64,000 nucleotides of DNA, from the NCBI GenBank assembly GCA_035358815.1, contig DAOPQC010000001.1, forward strand, positions 284,561 to 348,560. Direction: 5' to 3'. Of the stretch, positions 41,379 to 50,611 are shown piece after piece. Made by a program: the position numbers and the translations under genes. This DNA comes from Thermoanaerobaculales bacterium. GTDB taxonomy: Bacteria; Acidobacteriota; Thermoanaerobaculia; Thermoanaerobaculales; Sulfomarinibacteraceae. The notes beneath the pieces are model-generated. The model did no database searches. It was given only the letters and a program-made list of their open reading frames with translations, and had not been told where the DNA came from. How positions within the stretch are numbered: the stretch's first letter is position 1; each line of letters opens with the position of its first letter.

Positions 41379-44300
41379 CTACCTCAGCACCGGGAAGGGG
41401 GGATGCTGCGGCCGGACGATCGGCTCGCGCTCGATCGCTGAGAGCAGCACCTCGATGCCTTTCTGCAGCTGGGCGTCCCACCCCCGGGCCATCTCGGCCG
41501 GGTCGAGCTCGACGGTGATATCGGGCGTCACGCCCTCGTTCTCCACGGTCCACTCGCCGCCGGGCGTGTAGATCCGGTAGTCGGGGGCAGTCACCTCGCT
41601 CCCGTCCATCAGCTCGAACGACATCGAGATCCCGACCAGGCCGCCCCAGGTGCGGGTGCCGATCACCGGCCCCATGCCCTTCTGCTGGAACTCGTGTGGC
41701 AGCTCGTCGCCGCCGGAGCCGGCCTGGCGGTTGGTGAGCAGCGCGAGGTGCGCGCCGCTGACGAAGACCGGCGTCACCTGGTCTTCCGAGTAGCGGCGGG
41801 TCCAGTACGACAGCGGTGCCTTGGCGAGCCGCGCCAGGAAGATGTCGGGGTCGAGGCCGCCGCCGTTGAAGCGGCCGTCGATCAGCATGCCCTGCTTGCG
41901 GGTCTGCGCGTAGTAGTAGGCCGGGAACTCGATCGCCGAGCCCAGGTACGTGTCGGGCAGGTGCAGGTAGCCGATGCGGCCGCCCGAGGCCTCGTCGACC
42001 ACCCGGCGGTTGTGCTCGACCCAGTCGAGGTAGCGCAGCGTGCGCTCGCTCGAGATCGGCACCACCACCGCCTCGCGGGGCGTCGTGCCGGAAGGATCGG
42101 CGCTGAAGGTGAGCCGCACCTGATGGTCGGCGAGGCCCTGGAAGTGGGCGTAAATCGAGTCCGCCGCGGCGACGTCGCGGCCGTCGACCGCGATCAGGTA
42201 GTCGCCCTCGCGGACGTCGATCCCGGGCCCGGCCAGCGGCGGGTCGACCTCGCGGCTCCAGTGCGGCACCCGGTAGATCTTGGCGAGCCGGTAACGGCCG
42301 CGATCGACCGTCCAGTCGGCGCCGAGCAGGCCGACCTCGACCGCCGGCGCCCTTCTCCGGCGGTCGCCGACCCGGACGTAGGTGTGCGAGGTCGAGAGCT
42401 CGCTGATCAGCTCGCCGACGATGAAGTGCAGGTCCTGGGCGCAGGACAGGCCGGGCAGGAAGCGGGCGTACTTCGCGCCCAGCGCCGGCCAGTCGAGGCC
42501 GTGCAGGTTGGGGTCGTAGAAGAAGTCGCGCTCGATCCGCCACGCCTCCCAGAAGACTTGAGTCCACTCGGCGATCGGGTCGATCGTGGTCTCGAGGCCT
42601 GCGAGGTCGAGGACGAAGGAGCGGTCGTCCTCCAGTCCCTCGCCCGGCCGTCCGGTCCGGCGCGCGGGCTCGTGGCCGGGCTCGGTGTCCCAGATCGCGA
42701 TCCCGTCCTCGGTCCGGTAGACGAGGTGCAGCCCGTCGGCGGCGAGGGCGTAGTCGATGACGCCGTCGACGAGGACGGTGTCCGACCGCTCCTCGAACGA
42801 GAAGGCGACCAGCTCCCGCGGCGGCAGCTCGCGGAACTCGAAACGGTTGAAGTCGCCGTCCTCGCCGTCGAGGGCGTACAGGGTGTCCGCGCCGGCGGCG
42901 AGCTGGCGGTAGTTGCCGCGCGGCAGCGGCAGCGCCTCGATGCGGTCGGTGATGCCGTCGAGGTCGATTTGCACCGTCACCGGGTCGGCCTCCCCTGCTG
43001 ACCTCGACCGCTGAGCGTCGTCGGTCGCAGCGGCCTCGTCGGAGCGCAGCGGCAGCAGCGGCGGCCCGTCCCGCCGCAGGGTCAGCGCGTAGATGCCGGC
43101 GACGTCCTTGTAGACCATCTCCCACTCGAAGTCGCAGAAGGTCGGGTCGAAGCGGCGGTTGGAGACGAACAGCAGGTGCTCGCCGTCGCGGGTGAAGACC
43201 GGGCCGAAGTCGTTATAGAGGCCGCTCGACAAATTCGAGGTGGTGCCGGTGTCGACCGCTGCGACCCAGATGTTGGACACCTGGTCGCGTCCGATCTTGG
43301 AGTAGGCGATGTAGCGGCTGTCGGGCGACCAGGCGAAGTCCGAGATCGGCTTGGCCTCGGGCCCGACGTCCATCGGCTCGACCTCGGCGCGGTCGACCAC
43401 GGTGACCCTGCCGGTCGCCACGTCCACCCAGAGCAGGGCCAGCGTCTCGTCGGTGAAGGCGATCCTGGTCGAGTCCGGAGACCAGCGCAGGGTGTGGGGG
43501 TAGCCGCGCTGGCGGCTGGTCAGCTGCCGCGGCTCGGAGGTCCCGGCGGCATCGACCACCCAGATCTGGTACTCGCCGCTGCGGTCGGACAGGAAGGCGA
43601 TGCGCTCGCCGTCCGGCGACCAGGCGGGGTTGCGCTCCCGCGCCCCCGGGGTGCGGGTGATGTTGCGGATCTCGCCGTGCTCCCGCGGCACGGTGAAGAC
43701 CTCGCCGCGTGCCGCGACGACCGCCCGCCCGCCGGCGGGCGAGATGGCGGCGTCGGTGATGAACTCGCGCACGTTCTTCAGGTAGGGGCGCGCCTCCCGC
43801 GGCTCGGTCGGGATCTCGACTAGGATCGGCGCGGTCGAGCCGGTCGAGGTGTCAAGGAGCCACAGGGCGCCGCCGTGCTCGTAGACGACGCGGTCGCCGC
43901 CCTCGCTCGGCCGCAGCACGTCGAAGTCGGTGTGGTGGGTGACCTGCGTGATGCCGCCGCCGGCCGTGTCGTAGCGGTAGATGTTCATGGTGCCGGTGCG
44001 GTCGGAGGCGAAGTAGATCGCGTCGCCGATCCACATCGGCAGGCGGTCGGCGCCGCTGTGGTCGGTGATCCGGCGGTCCTCGGCGGTCGCGAAGTCGTAT
44101 ACCCGGATGTCCTGCGCCATGCCCCCGTGGTAGCGCTTCCAGGTGCGGTCCTCGGTCGCGATCTGGTTGTAGGCGATCCTGGCGCCGTCGGGGGAGAAGC
44201 AGCCGCGGCCGGCCTCGGGCAGGGGCAGCTCCTCGACGCCGCCGCCTTCGGGCGAGATCAGGAACAGCCTGTCGAAGCGGCTCCATGAGGACCGGCTCGA

Positions 44301-44696
44301 GCGGAACAGGATCGTGCCCGCGGTCGGGTGCCAGCCGACGACCTCGTCGGCCTCGGGGTGGTAGGTCAGGCGCCGCAGCCCGCTGCCGTCGGCCCGCATC
44401 ACGTAGACGTCGGGGTTGCCGTCGACGTCGCCGGTGAAGGCGATCAGCGAGCCGTCCGGCGACAGCTTGGGGTGGCGCTCCTGGCCCTCGTCGTCGGTCA
44501 GCCGCCGCGCCGTGCCGCCGCCCGCCGGCACCGACCAGATGTCCTCGCCGTAGGTGAAGACCACGGTGTCGCCCGCGACGTCGGGGAAGCGCAGGAGCGG
44601 CCCACCCGGGGCCGCCGCCTCGCGGTCTCCCGCAGCCACCGGCAGCGAGACGGCGAGGCAGAGGACGGCGACGGTCGAAACGGCGGTGCTGCGCAT
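41379..44696 (-). CDS. tricorn protease homologue
   Basis: 1105 residues with a signal peptide (~1-22), so exported, unlike archaeal tricorn. A beta-propeller region (~35-600) carries repeated SPDG motifs (LSPDGSLIAFTG, WSPDGERIAFLSD), then the tricorn C1/PDZ/C2 parts. The catalytic His is H771 in STSHTYV. The nucleophile is S994 in QAGSGGDE. The PDZ-like domain includes GIDVREGDYLIAVDGRDV. It should degrade peptides in the periplasm. ATG 44696 is preferred over the frame extending to 44927, which lacks a signal peptide. GAGGAGG supplies the RBS. Confidence 0.93.
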   Translation of the reverse strand: MRSTAVSTVAVLCLAVSLPVAAGDREAAAPGGPLLRFPDVAGDTVVFTYGEDIWSVPAGGGTARRLTDDEGQERHPKLSPDGSLIAFTGDVDGNPDVYVMRADGSGLRRLTYHPEADEVVGWHPTAGTILFRSSRSSWSRFDRLFLISPEGGGVEELPLPEAGRGCFSPDGARIAYNQIATEDRTWKRYHGGMAQDIRVYDFATAEDRRITDHSGADRLPMWIGDAIYFASDRTGTMNIYRYDTAGGGITQVTHHTDFDVLRPSEGGDRVVYEHGGALWLLDTSTGSTAPILVEIPTEPREARPYLKNVREFITDAAISPAGGRAVVAARGEVFTVPREHGEIRNITRTPGARERNPAWSPDGERIAFLSDRSGEYQIWVVDAAGTSEPRQLTSRQRGYPHTLRWSPDSTRIAFTDETLALLWVDVATGRVTVVDRAEVEPMDVGPEAKPISDFAWSPDSRYIAYSKIGRDQVSNIWVAAVDTGTTSNLSSGLYNDFGPVFTRDGEHLLFVSNRRFDPTFCDFEWEMVYKDVAGIYALTLRRDGPPLLPLRSDEAAATDDAQRSRSAGEADPVTVQIDLDGITDRIEALPLPRGNYRQLAAGADTLYALDGEDGDFNRFEFRELPPRELVAFSFEERSDTVLVDGVIDYALAADGLHLVYRTEDGIAIWDTEPGHEPARRTGRPGEGLEDDRSFVLDLAGLETTIDPIAEWTQVFWEAWRIERDFFYDPNLHGLDWPALGAKYARFLPGLSCAQDLHFIVGELISELSTSHTYVRVGDRRRRAPAVEVGLLGADWTVDRGRYRLAKIYRVPHWSREVDPPLAGPGIDVREGDYLIAVDGRDVAAADSIYAHFQGLADHQVRLTFSADPSGTTPREAVVVPISSERTLRYLDWVEHNRRVVDEASGGRIGYLHLPDTYLGSAIEFPAYYYAQTRKQGMLIDGRFNGGGLDPDIFLARLAKAPLSYWTRRYSEDQVTPVFVSGAHLALLTNRQAGSGGDELPHEFQQKGMGPVIGTRTWGGLVGISMSFELMDGSEVTAPDYRIYTPGGEWTVENEGVTPDITVELDPAEMARGWDAQLQKGIEVLLSAIEREPIVRPQHPPFPVLR

Positions 44697-44744
44697 GAGG
44701 ACCCTCCTCGGCCCGGCGGCGCCGCGGCGCCGCGCGGGCAAGAC

Positions 44745-44750
44745 AGTGTA
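44745..44750 (-). promoter_or_regulatory. -10 TACACT for tricorn
   Basis: TACACT on the minus strand, ~48 bp before the ATG. The leader contains the perfect palindrome GGCGCCGCGGCGCC and then the RBS. Confidence 0.45.
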
Positions 44751-44826
44751 GCCCGGCGCGGGCACGGTGCGGCTGCCGACGGGCGGCGCAGGACGGGGCC
44801 ACCCGCCGCGCGCCAGCCGCCTCCGA

Positions 44827-44832
44827 TATACT
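44827..44832 (+). promoter_or_regulatory. -10 TATACT for the dikinase gene
   Basis: TATACT is followed by 12 bases and ATG 44845; the leader is at most a few nucleotides. No RBS or -35 is clear. Confidence 0.6.
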
Positions 44833-44844
44833 CGGTAGGGCGTC

Positions 44845-47800
44845 ATGTCCCAGGAAGCCGTCAGCCACCGACCGGCGTCGACAGCCTTGCTGGCCAACCT
44901 CGAGGAAACCCGGCGCGAGGTGGTCATCCCGGCGGCGTATGACCCGCTGCGCCAGGCGGTCGCCCCCTACTTCGGGGTGCTCCAGTCGCTCGACCGGCTG
45001 CTCACCGAGCTCTTCCACCCGCTGCGCAACCTGGCCGAGATCAACAGCCAGCTGGGGCGGCTGTGCGGCGGGATGTTCCACTACTTCGAGCGGTCGGCGG
45101 ATCGTGCCGAGCTCGCCGGCCTCATCGACGGCGTCTTCCCGGCCCTCTACGCCAGCGAGTCGGACGAGGCGTTCCTCGGCGACCTGGTGGGGACCCACCT
45201 GTCCTTCGTCGACACCCTCGTCCAGTCGCGGTTCGGCGCCGAGTACGGCGCGCTGGTGGAGCGGGCTCTCGCCGAGCTACGGGCGGTCCAGGGGTCACGG
45301 GGCACGGTCCTCCTGCGCCACACCGGCCTCATCCGGCGGCTGGCCCGGCGGGCGGCGGCGGGGGGCGGGCTCGTCGAGCGCCTCGCCGAGATCTACGCCG
45401 GCACCGTCGATCTCGGGCTGCGCGTCTTCGACGAGTCCGTCGACCTCGAGCGGTGGTGCTGGCGGGAGCCGGTGGTCACCGCGGCCGAGGTGCTGGCCGG
45501 GGTCGCCGGCCCGCTGGCCGGTGCCATCGGGGCGGCCAAGAGCTCCCGCTCGACCGCTGCCCGGCCCGCCGACCTGCTCGCCCTGCCCAGCCTCGACGAT
45601 CTGCTCGACATGGTGATGGCGCGGGCGCGCGAGCTGCCGAGCGCCATCGAGAGGATCGCGCTCTACGTCCACCTCGCCGGGATCGACGAGCTGCAGCACC
45701 GCAACATGGAGGTCCTGCGCGCGCTGCACGCCGCCATCCGGACCGTCGGCGCCACCGGCTCGCACGACGACATCGTCCGCGCCGTCGGGCTGATCACGGG
45801 GCACCTCGCCGTGTGCCGGCCGAGCCACAAGGCGATGCTCTACAAGTGCCTGGAGAAGCTCGGGGAGGGCATCGCGCCGCGCGAGGACGACGCCATGGTC
45901 CGCTACTTCGTGGAGCGGATGATCGCGATCGGGTTCGAGGGGCCGGACGTCCGCGGCGTCTCCGAGGAGTGGCAGACCCACGTCAACCCCTACCATCTGC
46001 CCTGCCTGAGGACCTGGCTCGCGGTCATCGAGACCGACCCCGTCAAGTACGAGCAGCTGCTGTCGGCGCTGGTGATCAACCTCCACTTCGAGGGCGTGTT
46101 CGTCTCCGACACCGACCTGTTCCAGCGCGACATCTCATCGCTCCTCAACTCGAACATCGGCGACGCCTTCAACCTGATCATGCAGCTGCTCACCTGCTTC
46201 CCGGTGTTCTTCCACGAGGTGGGCTCGGAGGGCGAGCTGCGCGAGGTGTCGACCCGGCTCGACGAGATCAGCTTCCGGCGCGACCCGGTGATCCACTTCC
46301 TGCGCAAGCAGTCGCACGCCGAGAGCAACAACCGGCTGGTCGGCTTCGCGGCGAGCGTGCTGCGCGCCTGGCGCACCGGCGACACGGCGGGGCTCGCGCC
46401 CTACCTCCCGAGGTCCGTCTTCGAGGGGCTTTCGAGCGATGCGGAGTGGTTCCGGGGCGTCCACCAGGTGGCGGCGGCGCTCGCGGGACGGGGCGTCACC
46501 GACAGCGAGCTCGACTCGCTGGCGATGGACCAGCTCGACGAGCTGCTGACGCAGGCGGGCGAGGGCAGCCCCGCGGACCGCGAGCGGGTCCGGCTCCTGG
46601 TGCGCTTCTACCAGCTGCTGAAGGCCAAGTACTCGTACTCGACCGACCAGCTGCGCTCGCAGCTCGAGCTGTCGCCGCTGCTCGGCGCCGACGTCCGGAA
46701 GGGCTTCCTCGAGGCCTGCCAGTCGGGAGACCACCTGGCGATCGTCACCGCCGGCAACCGGGTGCTCGAGGAGCTGAAGGCGACGATCGTCTCCCCGGAG
46801 GTCACCGAGGCCTTCGAGAACATCTTCTACAAGCGCCACATCGCGGCCGGGATCCCGTCGATGTACGGCACCTACCGCGAGCCGAAGTTCGACGCGATGG
46901 GCCTGCTGCTGCGGGTCATGGCCTTCGTGAGGCCGCACCTCGAGGCGCTGGTCGACGAGTTCAACTACCGGTACATGACGCGGGAGTCGATCCGGCGCGC
47001 CCACCAGATCATGACCGAGATGCTGGCCGGGCTGCTGGTTTCCGGCCTGCGCGTCCGCAACCTCGAGGGCAACCTCGAGCTGCTCGGGCGGGGGATCGCC
47101 CTCGGCACGCTGACCACCCGCCAGTACCTCAACATCTTCGACTTCATGTCCGAGGCGCTCAAGGACGCGATCGAGACCAACTACATCTCGCTCCACAACC
47201 CGAGCCTGGAGCGCCTGGCCGGGCGGCTCGCCGGCGCTCCCGGGGCGCGGCCGGCCGACGGCGGCGACGCGGGCAGCCTGTCCGAGCGCTTCCTCCGCGA
47301 CCTGATCGCCAAGACTTACGCCATCCAGGAGTTCGACGCCTTCCTGGTGCGGATCCGCAGGACCCTGCAGCGGATGACTGAGGGCCTCAGCGACCGCGCC
47401 TCCGAGGTCGCGCTGGGCTACTCTCCGGCGCGGCTGATCTCGCACCTCGGGGACCCGATCGAGCCCCACGAGGACCGGCTCCGGCTCGGCTACAAGGGGT
47501 ACTCGCTGAAGCGCATCAAGGCCCTCGGCTTTCCCGTCCCCGACGGTTTCGTGGTCTCGACCGAGCTGTTCGCGATCCAGCCGGCGCTCGAGTACGCGGA
47601 CCTGCGGGCCGACACCCGCGAGCGGATCATGGACGCGGTGCGGCGGGTCGAGCGCGCGACCGGGTGCTCCTTTGGCGACCCGCGCCGCCCGCTCCTGCTG
47701 TCGGTCCGCTCGGGCGCCGCGTTCTCGATGCCCGGGATGATGGACACCATCCTCAACGTCGGGCTCAACCAGGAGCTGCTCGAGAGGATGGCCGGGTCCC

Positions 47801-48963
47801 CGGAGGCGAAGTGGGGGTACTGGGACTGCTACCGCCGGTACCTGCAGAACGTCGCCATGTCGTGCGGCGCGGGCCGCGACCTGTTCGACGCGATCATGCT
47901 CCGCTTCAAGGGCCGCCACCGGGTCGAGCGCAAGGAGCAGTTCACCGCCGCCCAGATGCGGCGGATGGCGCTCGCCTATCGGGAGGAGGCCGCGCGGCAG
48001 GGGGTGGAGCTCGTCGACGATCCACAGGAGCAGCTGCTGCAGGCGGTGTTCCTGGTGCTCAAGTCCTGGCACTCGGAGCCGGCCCGGCTGTTTCGCCAGC
48101 AGCTGCAGCTCGCCGACGCCTGGGGGACCGCGGTCCTGGTCCAGCGGATGGTGTTCGGCAACATGAGCTCGAGCTCCGGCTCCGGGGTGGTGTTCACCCG
48201 CAACCCGCGCTCGCCGTCGACCGGAATCGGGCTGTTCGGAGATTTCACCATCCGCTCGCAGGGCGAGGACGTGGTGGCCGGCCTCGTGCACCCGCTCCCG
48301 GTCAGCGAACGGCAGCGACGCGAGCTGTCGCCCCAGCTCGAGCACTCCCTCGAGTCGTGCTTCCCCGACGTCTACCGCGCCTTGAAGGGAGTCGCCTCGC
48401 GGCTGATCAACGACCACCAGTACGAGCACCAGGAGATCGAGTTCACGTTCTCGTCGAGCGCGGCGGAGGATCTCCACATCCTCCAGATCCGGCCGCTGCG
48501 GCTGCTCGGGCAGGCGGCGCTGCCGGTCTTCGCCGACCCGGCCGGGGTCGACCTGCACCTGGTCGGCTGCGGGGTGGGCGCCGGGGGCGGGGCGATGAGC
48601 GGACGGGTCGCGTTCGATGCCACCGACGTCGAGCGCTGCCGGACGCTCCACCCGCAGGCGCGGGTCATCCTGCTGCGGCCGGACACGGTCCCGGAGGACA
48701 TCCCGCTGGTGCTGTCGGTGGACGGCCTGCTGACCGCGCGCGGCGGGTTCACGTCGCACGCGGCGGTGACCGCAAAACGGCTCGGCAAGTGCTGCGTCGT
48801 CAGCTGCCGCGACCTGGTCGTCGACGACTCGAGCAACATCGCGAGGATCGGCCGGCAGCCCCTGCAGGCCGGGGACCCGATCTCGATCGACGGCCTCACC
48901 GGCCGGGTCTACCTCGGCGAGCACCAGATCGTCGACGCCGGACGCCTGGTCCGCCTGTCGTGA
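44845..48963 (+). CDS. PPDK-type dikinase lacking the PEP/pyruvate domain, with a ~870-residue unknown N-terminus
   Basis: 1372 residues. Residues ~880-1190 match the ATP-grasp domain of pyruvate phosphate dikinase: KGYSLKRIKALGFPVPDGF, then LSVRSGAAFSMPGMMDTI at ~950. The mobile phosphohistidine domain has H1305 in GGFTSHAAVTAKRLG. The protein stops 67 residues after this His, where PPDK would begin its PEP-binding TIM barrel, so that domain is absent. Residues 1-870 are mostly helical and not recognised. By family logic ATP would phosphorylate H1305, which passes phosphate to an unknown acceptor, probably bound by the N-terminal region, as rifampin phosphotransferase and glucan water dikinase do with their own acceptors. 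The GAPDH-like gene follows after 13 bp. Confidence 0.85.
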   Translation: MSQEAVSHRPASTALLANLEETRREVVIPAAYDPLRQAVAPYFGVLQSLDRLLTELFHPLRNLAEINSQLGRLCGGMFHYFERSADRAELAGLIDGVFPALYASESDEAFLGDLVGTHLSFVDTLVQSRFGAEYGALVERALAELRAVQGSRGTVLLRHTGLIRRLARRAAAGGGLVERLAEIYAGTVDLGLRVFDESVDLERWCWREPVVTAAEVLAGVAGPLAGAIGAAKSSRSTAARPADLLALPSLDDLLDMVMARARELPSAIERIALYVHLAGIDELQHRNMEVLRALHAAIRTVGATGSHDDIVRAVGLITGHLAVCRPSHKAMLYKCLEKLGEGIAPREDDAMVRYFVERMIAIGFEGPDVRGVSEEWQTHVNPYHLPCLRTWLAVIETDPVKYEQLLSALVINLHFEGVFVSDTDLFQRDISSLLNSNIGDAFNLIMQLLTCFPVFFHEVGSEGELREVSTRLDEISFRRDPVIHFLRKQSHAESNNRLVGFAASVLRAWRTGDTAGLAPYLPRSVFEGLSSDAEWFRGVHQVAAALAGRGVTDSELDSLAMDQLDELLTQAGEGSPADRERVRLLVRFYQLLKAKYSYSTDQLRSQLELSPLLGADVRKGFLEACQSGDHLAIVTAGNRVLEELKATIVSPEVTEAFENIFYKRHIAAGIPSMYGTYREPKFDAMGLLLRVMAFVRPHLEALVDEFNYRYMTRESIRRAHQIMTEMLAGLLVSGLRVRNLEGNLELLGRGIALGTLTTRQYLNIFDFMSEALKDAIETNYISLHNPSLERLAGRLAGAPGARPADGGDAGSLSERFLRDLIAKTYAIQEFDAFLVRIRRTLQRMTEGLSDRASEVALGYSPARLISHLGDPIEPHEDRLRLGYKGYSLKRIKALGFPVPDGFVVSTELFAIQPALEYADLRADTRERIMDAVRRVERATGCSFGDPRRPLLLSVRSGAAFSMPGMMDTILNVGLNQELLERMAGSPEAKWGYWDCYRRYLQNVAMSCGAGRDLFDAIMLRFKGRHRVERKEQFTAAQMRRMALAYREEAARQGVELVDDPQEQLLQAVFLVLKSWHSEPARLFRQQLQLADAWGTAVLVQRMVFGNMSSSSGSGVVFTRNPRSPSTGIGLFGDFTIRSQGEDVVAGLVHPLPVSERQRRELSPQLEHSLESCFPDVYRALKGVASRLINDHQYEHQEIEFTFSSSAAEDLHILQIRPLRLLGQAALPVFADPAGVDLHLVGCGVGAGGGAMSGRVAFDATDVERCRTLHPQARVILLRPDTVPEDIPLVLSVDGLLTARGGFTSHAAVTAKRLGKCCVVSCRDLVVDDSSNIARIGRQPLQAGDPISIDGLTGRVYLGEHQIVDAGRLVRLS

Positions 48964-48976
48964 GGGAGGTGAGAGG

Positions 48977-50212
48977 ATGGCGCGAGAAGGCACGCTCGGG
49001 ATCAACGGGCTCGGACGGATCGGCAAGCTCACCGTCTGGTACGAGGCGGCGGCGCGCCGGTTTGATCGGCTGGTGGTCAACACCGGCCGCGAGGTGGGCA
49101 AGTCGCTGGATGCCGTCGCCCACTACCTGTCGACTGACAGCACCTACGGCTCCCTGGGCCGCTTCCTGCACGGGCACGCCGGCCCGCGCGACGCGGTGAA
49201 GGTGGTCGACCGGGGCGCCGGCCTGCTCGACATCGAAGGGGTCGAGGTCAAGCTGCTGACCGCCAGCCGCAACCCCAAGGACATCGGCTGGGGCTCCCAC
49301 GGGGTGGGCCTGGTCGTGGACACGACCGGCACCTTCCTCGACCCCACGCTGCCGGCCACCCATCCCGGCGGCAGCCTCCAGGGACACCTCGAGTCCGGCG
49401 CCCAGCTGGTGCTGGTGAGCTCGGCGTTCAAGATCAAGGACAAGTCGGCGCGCGCGCCGGCCGACAGCGTGATGCTGATCTACGGGATCAACCACGCGTC
49501 CTTCGACCCCGCCGCGCACAGCATGGTGTCGGCGGCCTCCTGCACCACCACCGCGCTCGCCCACATGATGCTGCCGCTGCTCCAGCACGAGCTCACGCAC
49601 CGCATGCTGACCGCATCGATGTCGACCGTCCATGCCGCCACCAACTCGCAGAGCGTGCTCGACACCGTGCCCAAGGCGGGGGCCAAGGACCTGCGCAAGA
49701 GCCGCTCGGTGATGAACAACATCATCCTGACCTCGACCAATGCCGCCGCCGCCCTCGAGGGTGTGATGCCGGAGATCTCCTCGATCGGCTTCCTCGCCGA
49801 CTCGGTGCGGATCCCGATCCCGACCGCGTCGCTGATCATCCTCAACTGCACCTTCCAGTCGAAGCTCGACGCCGACGGCTCGAGCCTGGTCAACCGCCAG
49901 TCGGTCAACCGGATCTTCCAGGAGTACGCTTTGAACCCGGACAGCGGCGTCGTCTTCAGCGAGAACCAGAACGTTTCGACCGACATGATCGGTGAGCCGG
50001 CCGCGGTCGTCATCGAAGGGTTCGAGACCCACGCCAGGACCGGTTTCGCGCGGGTCGACCTCGCCGAGCTCGGGGTGGAGAGCGACCGCGGCGCGGTTGA
50101 GGTGCCGGTCACCCACCTCAAGGTCTTCGGCTGGTACGACAACGAGCTCGGCTCGTACACCCGGCGGATGTGCGACCTGATCCACTACCTGGCCGACCGG
50201 GCGGGGCTGTAG
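48977..50212 (+). CDS. divergent glyceraldehyde-3-phosphate dehydrogenase-like protein
   Basis: 411 residues, about 75 longer than ordinary GAPDH (~335). The NAD-binding start is INGLGRIGKL. Catalytic C189 in SAASCTTTALAH and H219 in STVHAATNS are kept. WYDNELGSYTRRM matches the C-terminal family block. Replacements include RIPIPTASLIIL for the usual RVPTPNVSVVDL, and the stretch GSLQGHLESGAQLVLVSSAF is unlike GAPDH. It may oxidise a phosphorylated aldehyde, possibly not glyceraldehyde 3-phosphate. GGGAGGTGAG precedes ATG 48977, and the 13 bp gap implies co-transcription with the dikinase. Confidence 0.85.
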   Translation: MAREGTLGINGLGRIGKLTVWYEAAARRFDRLVVNTGREVGKSLDAVAHYLSTDSTYGSLGRFLHGHAGPRDAVKVVDRGAGLLDIEGVEVKLLTASRNPKDIGWGSHGVGLVVDTTGTFLDPTLPATHPGGSLQGHLESGAQLVLVSSAFKIKDKSARAPADSVMLIYGINHASFDPAAHSMVSAASCTTTALAHMMLPLLQHELTHRMLTASMSTVHAATNSQSVLDTVPKAGAKDLRKSRSVMNNIILTSTNAAAALEGVMPEISSIGFLADSVRIPIPTASLIILNCTFQSKLDADGSSLVNRQSVNRIFQEYALNPDSGVVFSENQNVSTDMIGEPAAVVIEGFETHARTGFARVDLAELGVESDRGAVEVPVTHLKVFGWYDNELGSYTRRMCDLIHYLADRAGL

Positions 50213-50227
50213 CGCCGGACCTGCCAC

Positions 50228-50335
50228 CCGCCCACCCAGGGGATGTGGGATGGGGGTTGGGGAATCCGCCCCCCGCCCGCTTCCGCTTCCGCTTCCGCGC
50301 CCGATTCGTTCCCGCTCCCGTTCCCGTACCCGACA
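50228..50335. repeat. GGGGATGTGGGATGG plus long CCCGCTTCC/GTTCCC array
   Basis: Begins 15 bp after the GAPDH-like stop. C-rich hexamers (CCGCTTCCGCTTCC, then CCCGTTCCCGTACCC) cover 50267-50335; the minus strand is G-quadruplex capable. A second short array lies at ~50405-50430. The remaining ~180 bp to 50611 holds a TACGAT -10-like hexamer (50437) and short unconvincing ORFs but no gene I can support. Confidence 0.85.
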
Positions 50336-50611
50336 AGGTCTGATCCCGGTTGCGCGGCCGCCTTCGCCTCCTCACCGCTGCGGCCGCGCGACGAAGCGGG
50401 ATCCGCGCCCGCTTCCGGTTCCCGATCGCGGCGGCCGCGCTACGATGTCCGGTGGTGGCCAGCCCTGCCCGCGCCCCCAACCGCACCTCCGCGGTCGTCG
50501 CACTGCTGCTGCTCGTGCCGGCCCCGACGCCGGGGTCTTCCTCGCCGGCTGGCGGCTGCTGTTCTGACCGGGGGCCCTGGGGCGGATGACCGGCGGACGG
50601 CCTGCGCGCTC

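Noticed and set aside
44717..44730. GGCGCCGCGGCGCC palindrome in the tricorn leader as an operator
   Set aside because: A perfect palindrome, but such G/C-only palindromes are frequent at this base composition; no regulator is implicated.
45063..47381. 772-codon plus-strand frame within the dikinase gene
   Set aside because: Arg/Ala/Pro-rich out-of-frame translation typical of high-GC coding sequence.
46135..49101. Long minus-strand open frame (988 codons) opposite the dikinase gene
   Set aside because: High-GC shadow ORF. The plus frame has clear PPDK motifs and a promoter; the minus frame has no recognisable domains.
50443..50567. Short ORF after a TACGAT -10-like hexamer at 50437
   Set aside because: About 40 codons of low-complexity sequence near the hexamer arrays, two competing frames and no homology I recognise. 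Possibly a gene remnant but not supportable.
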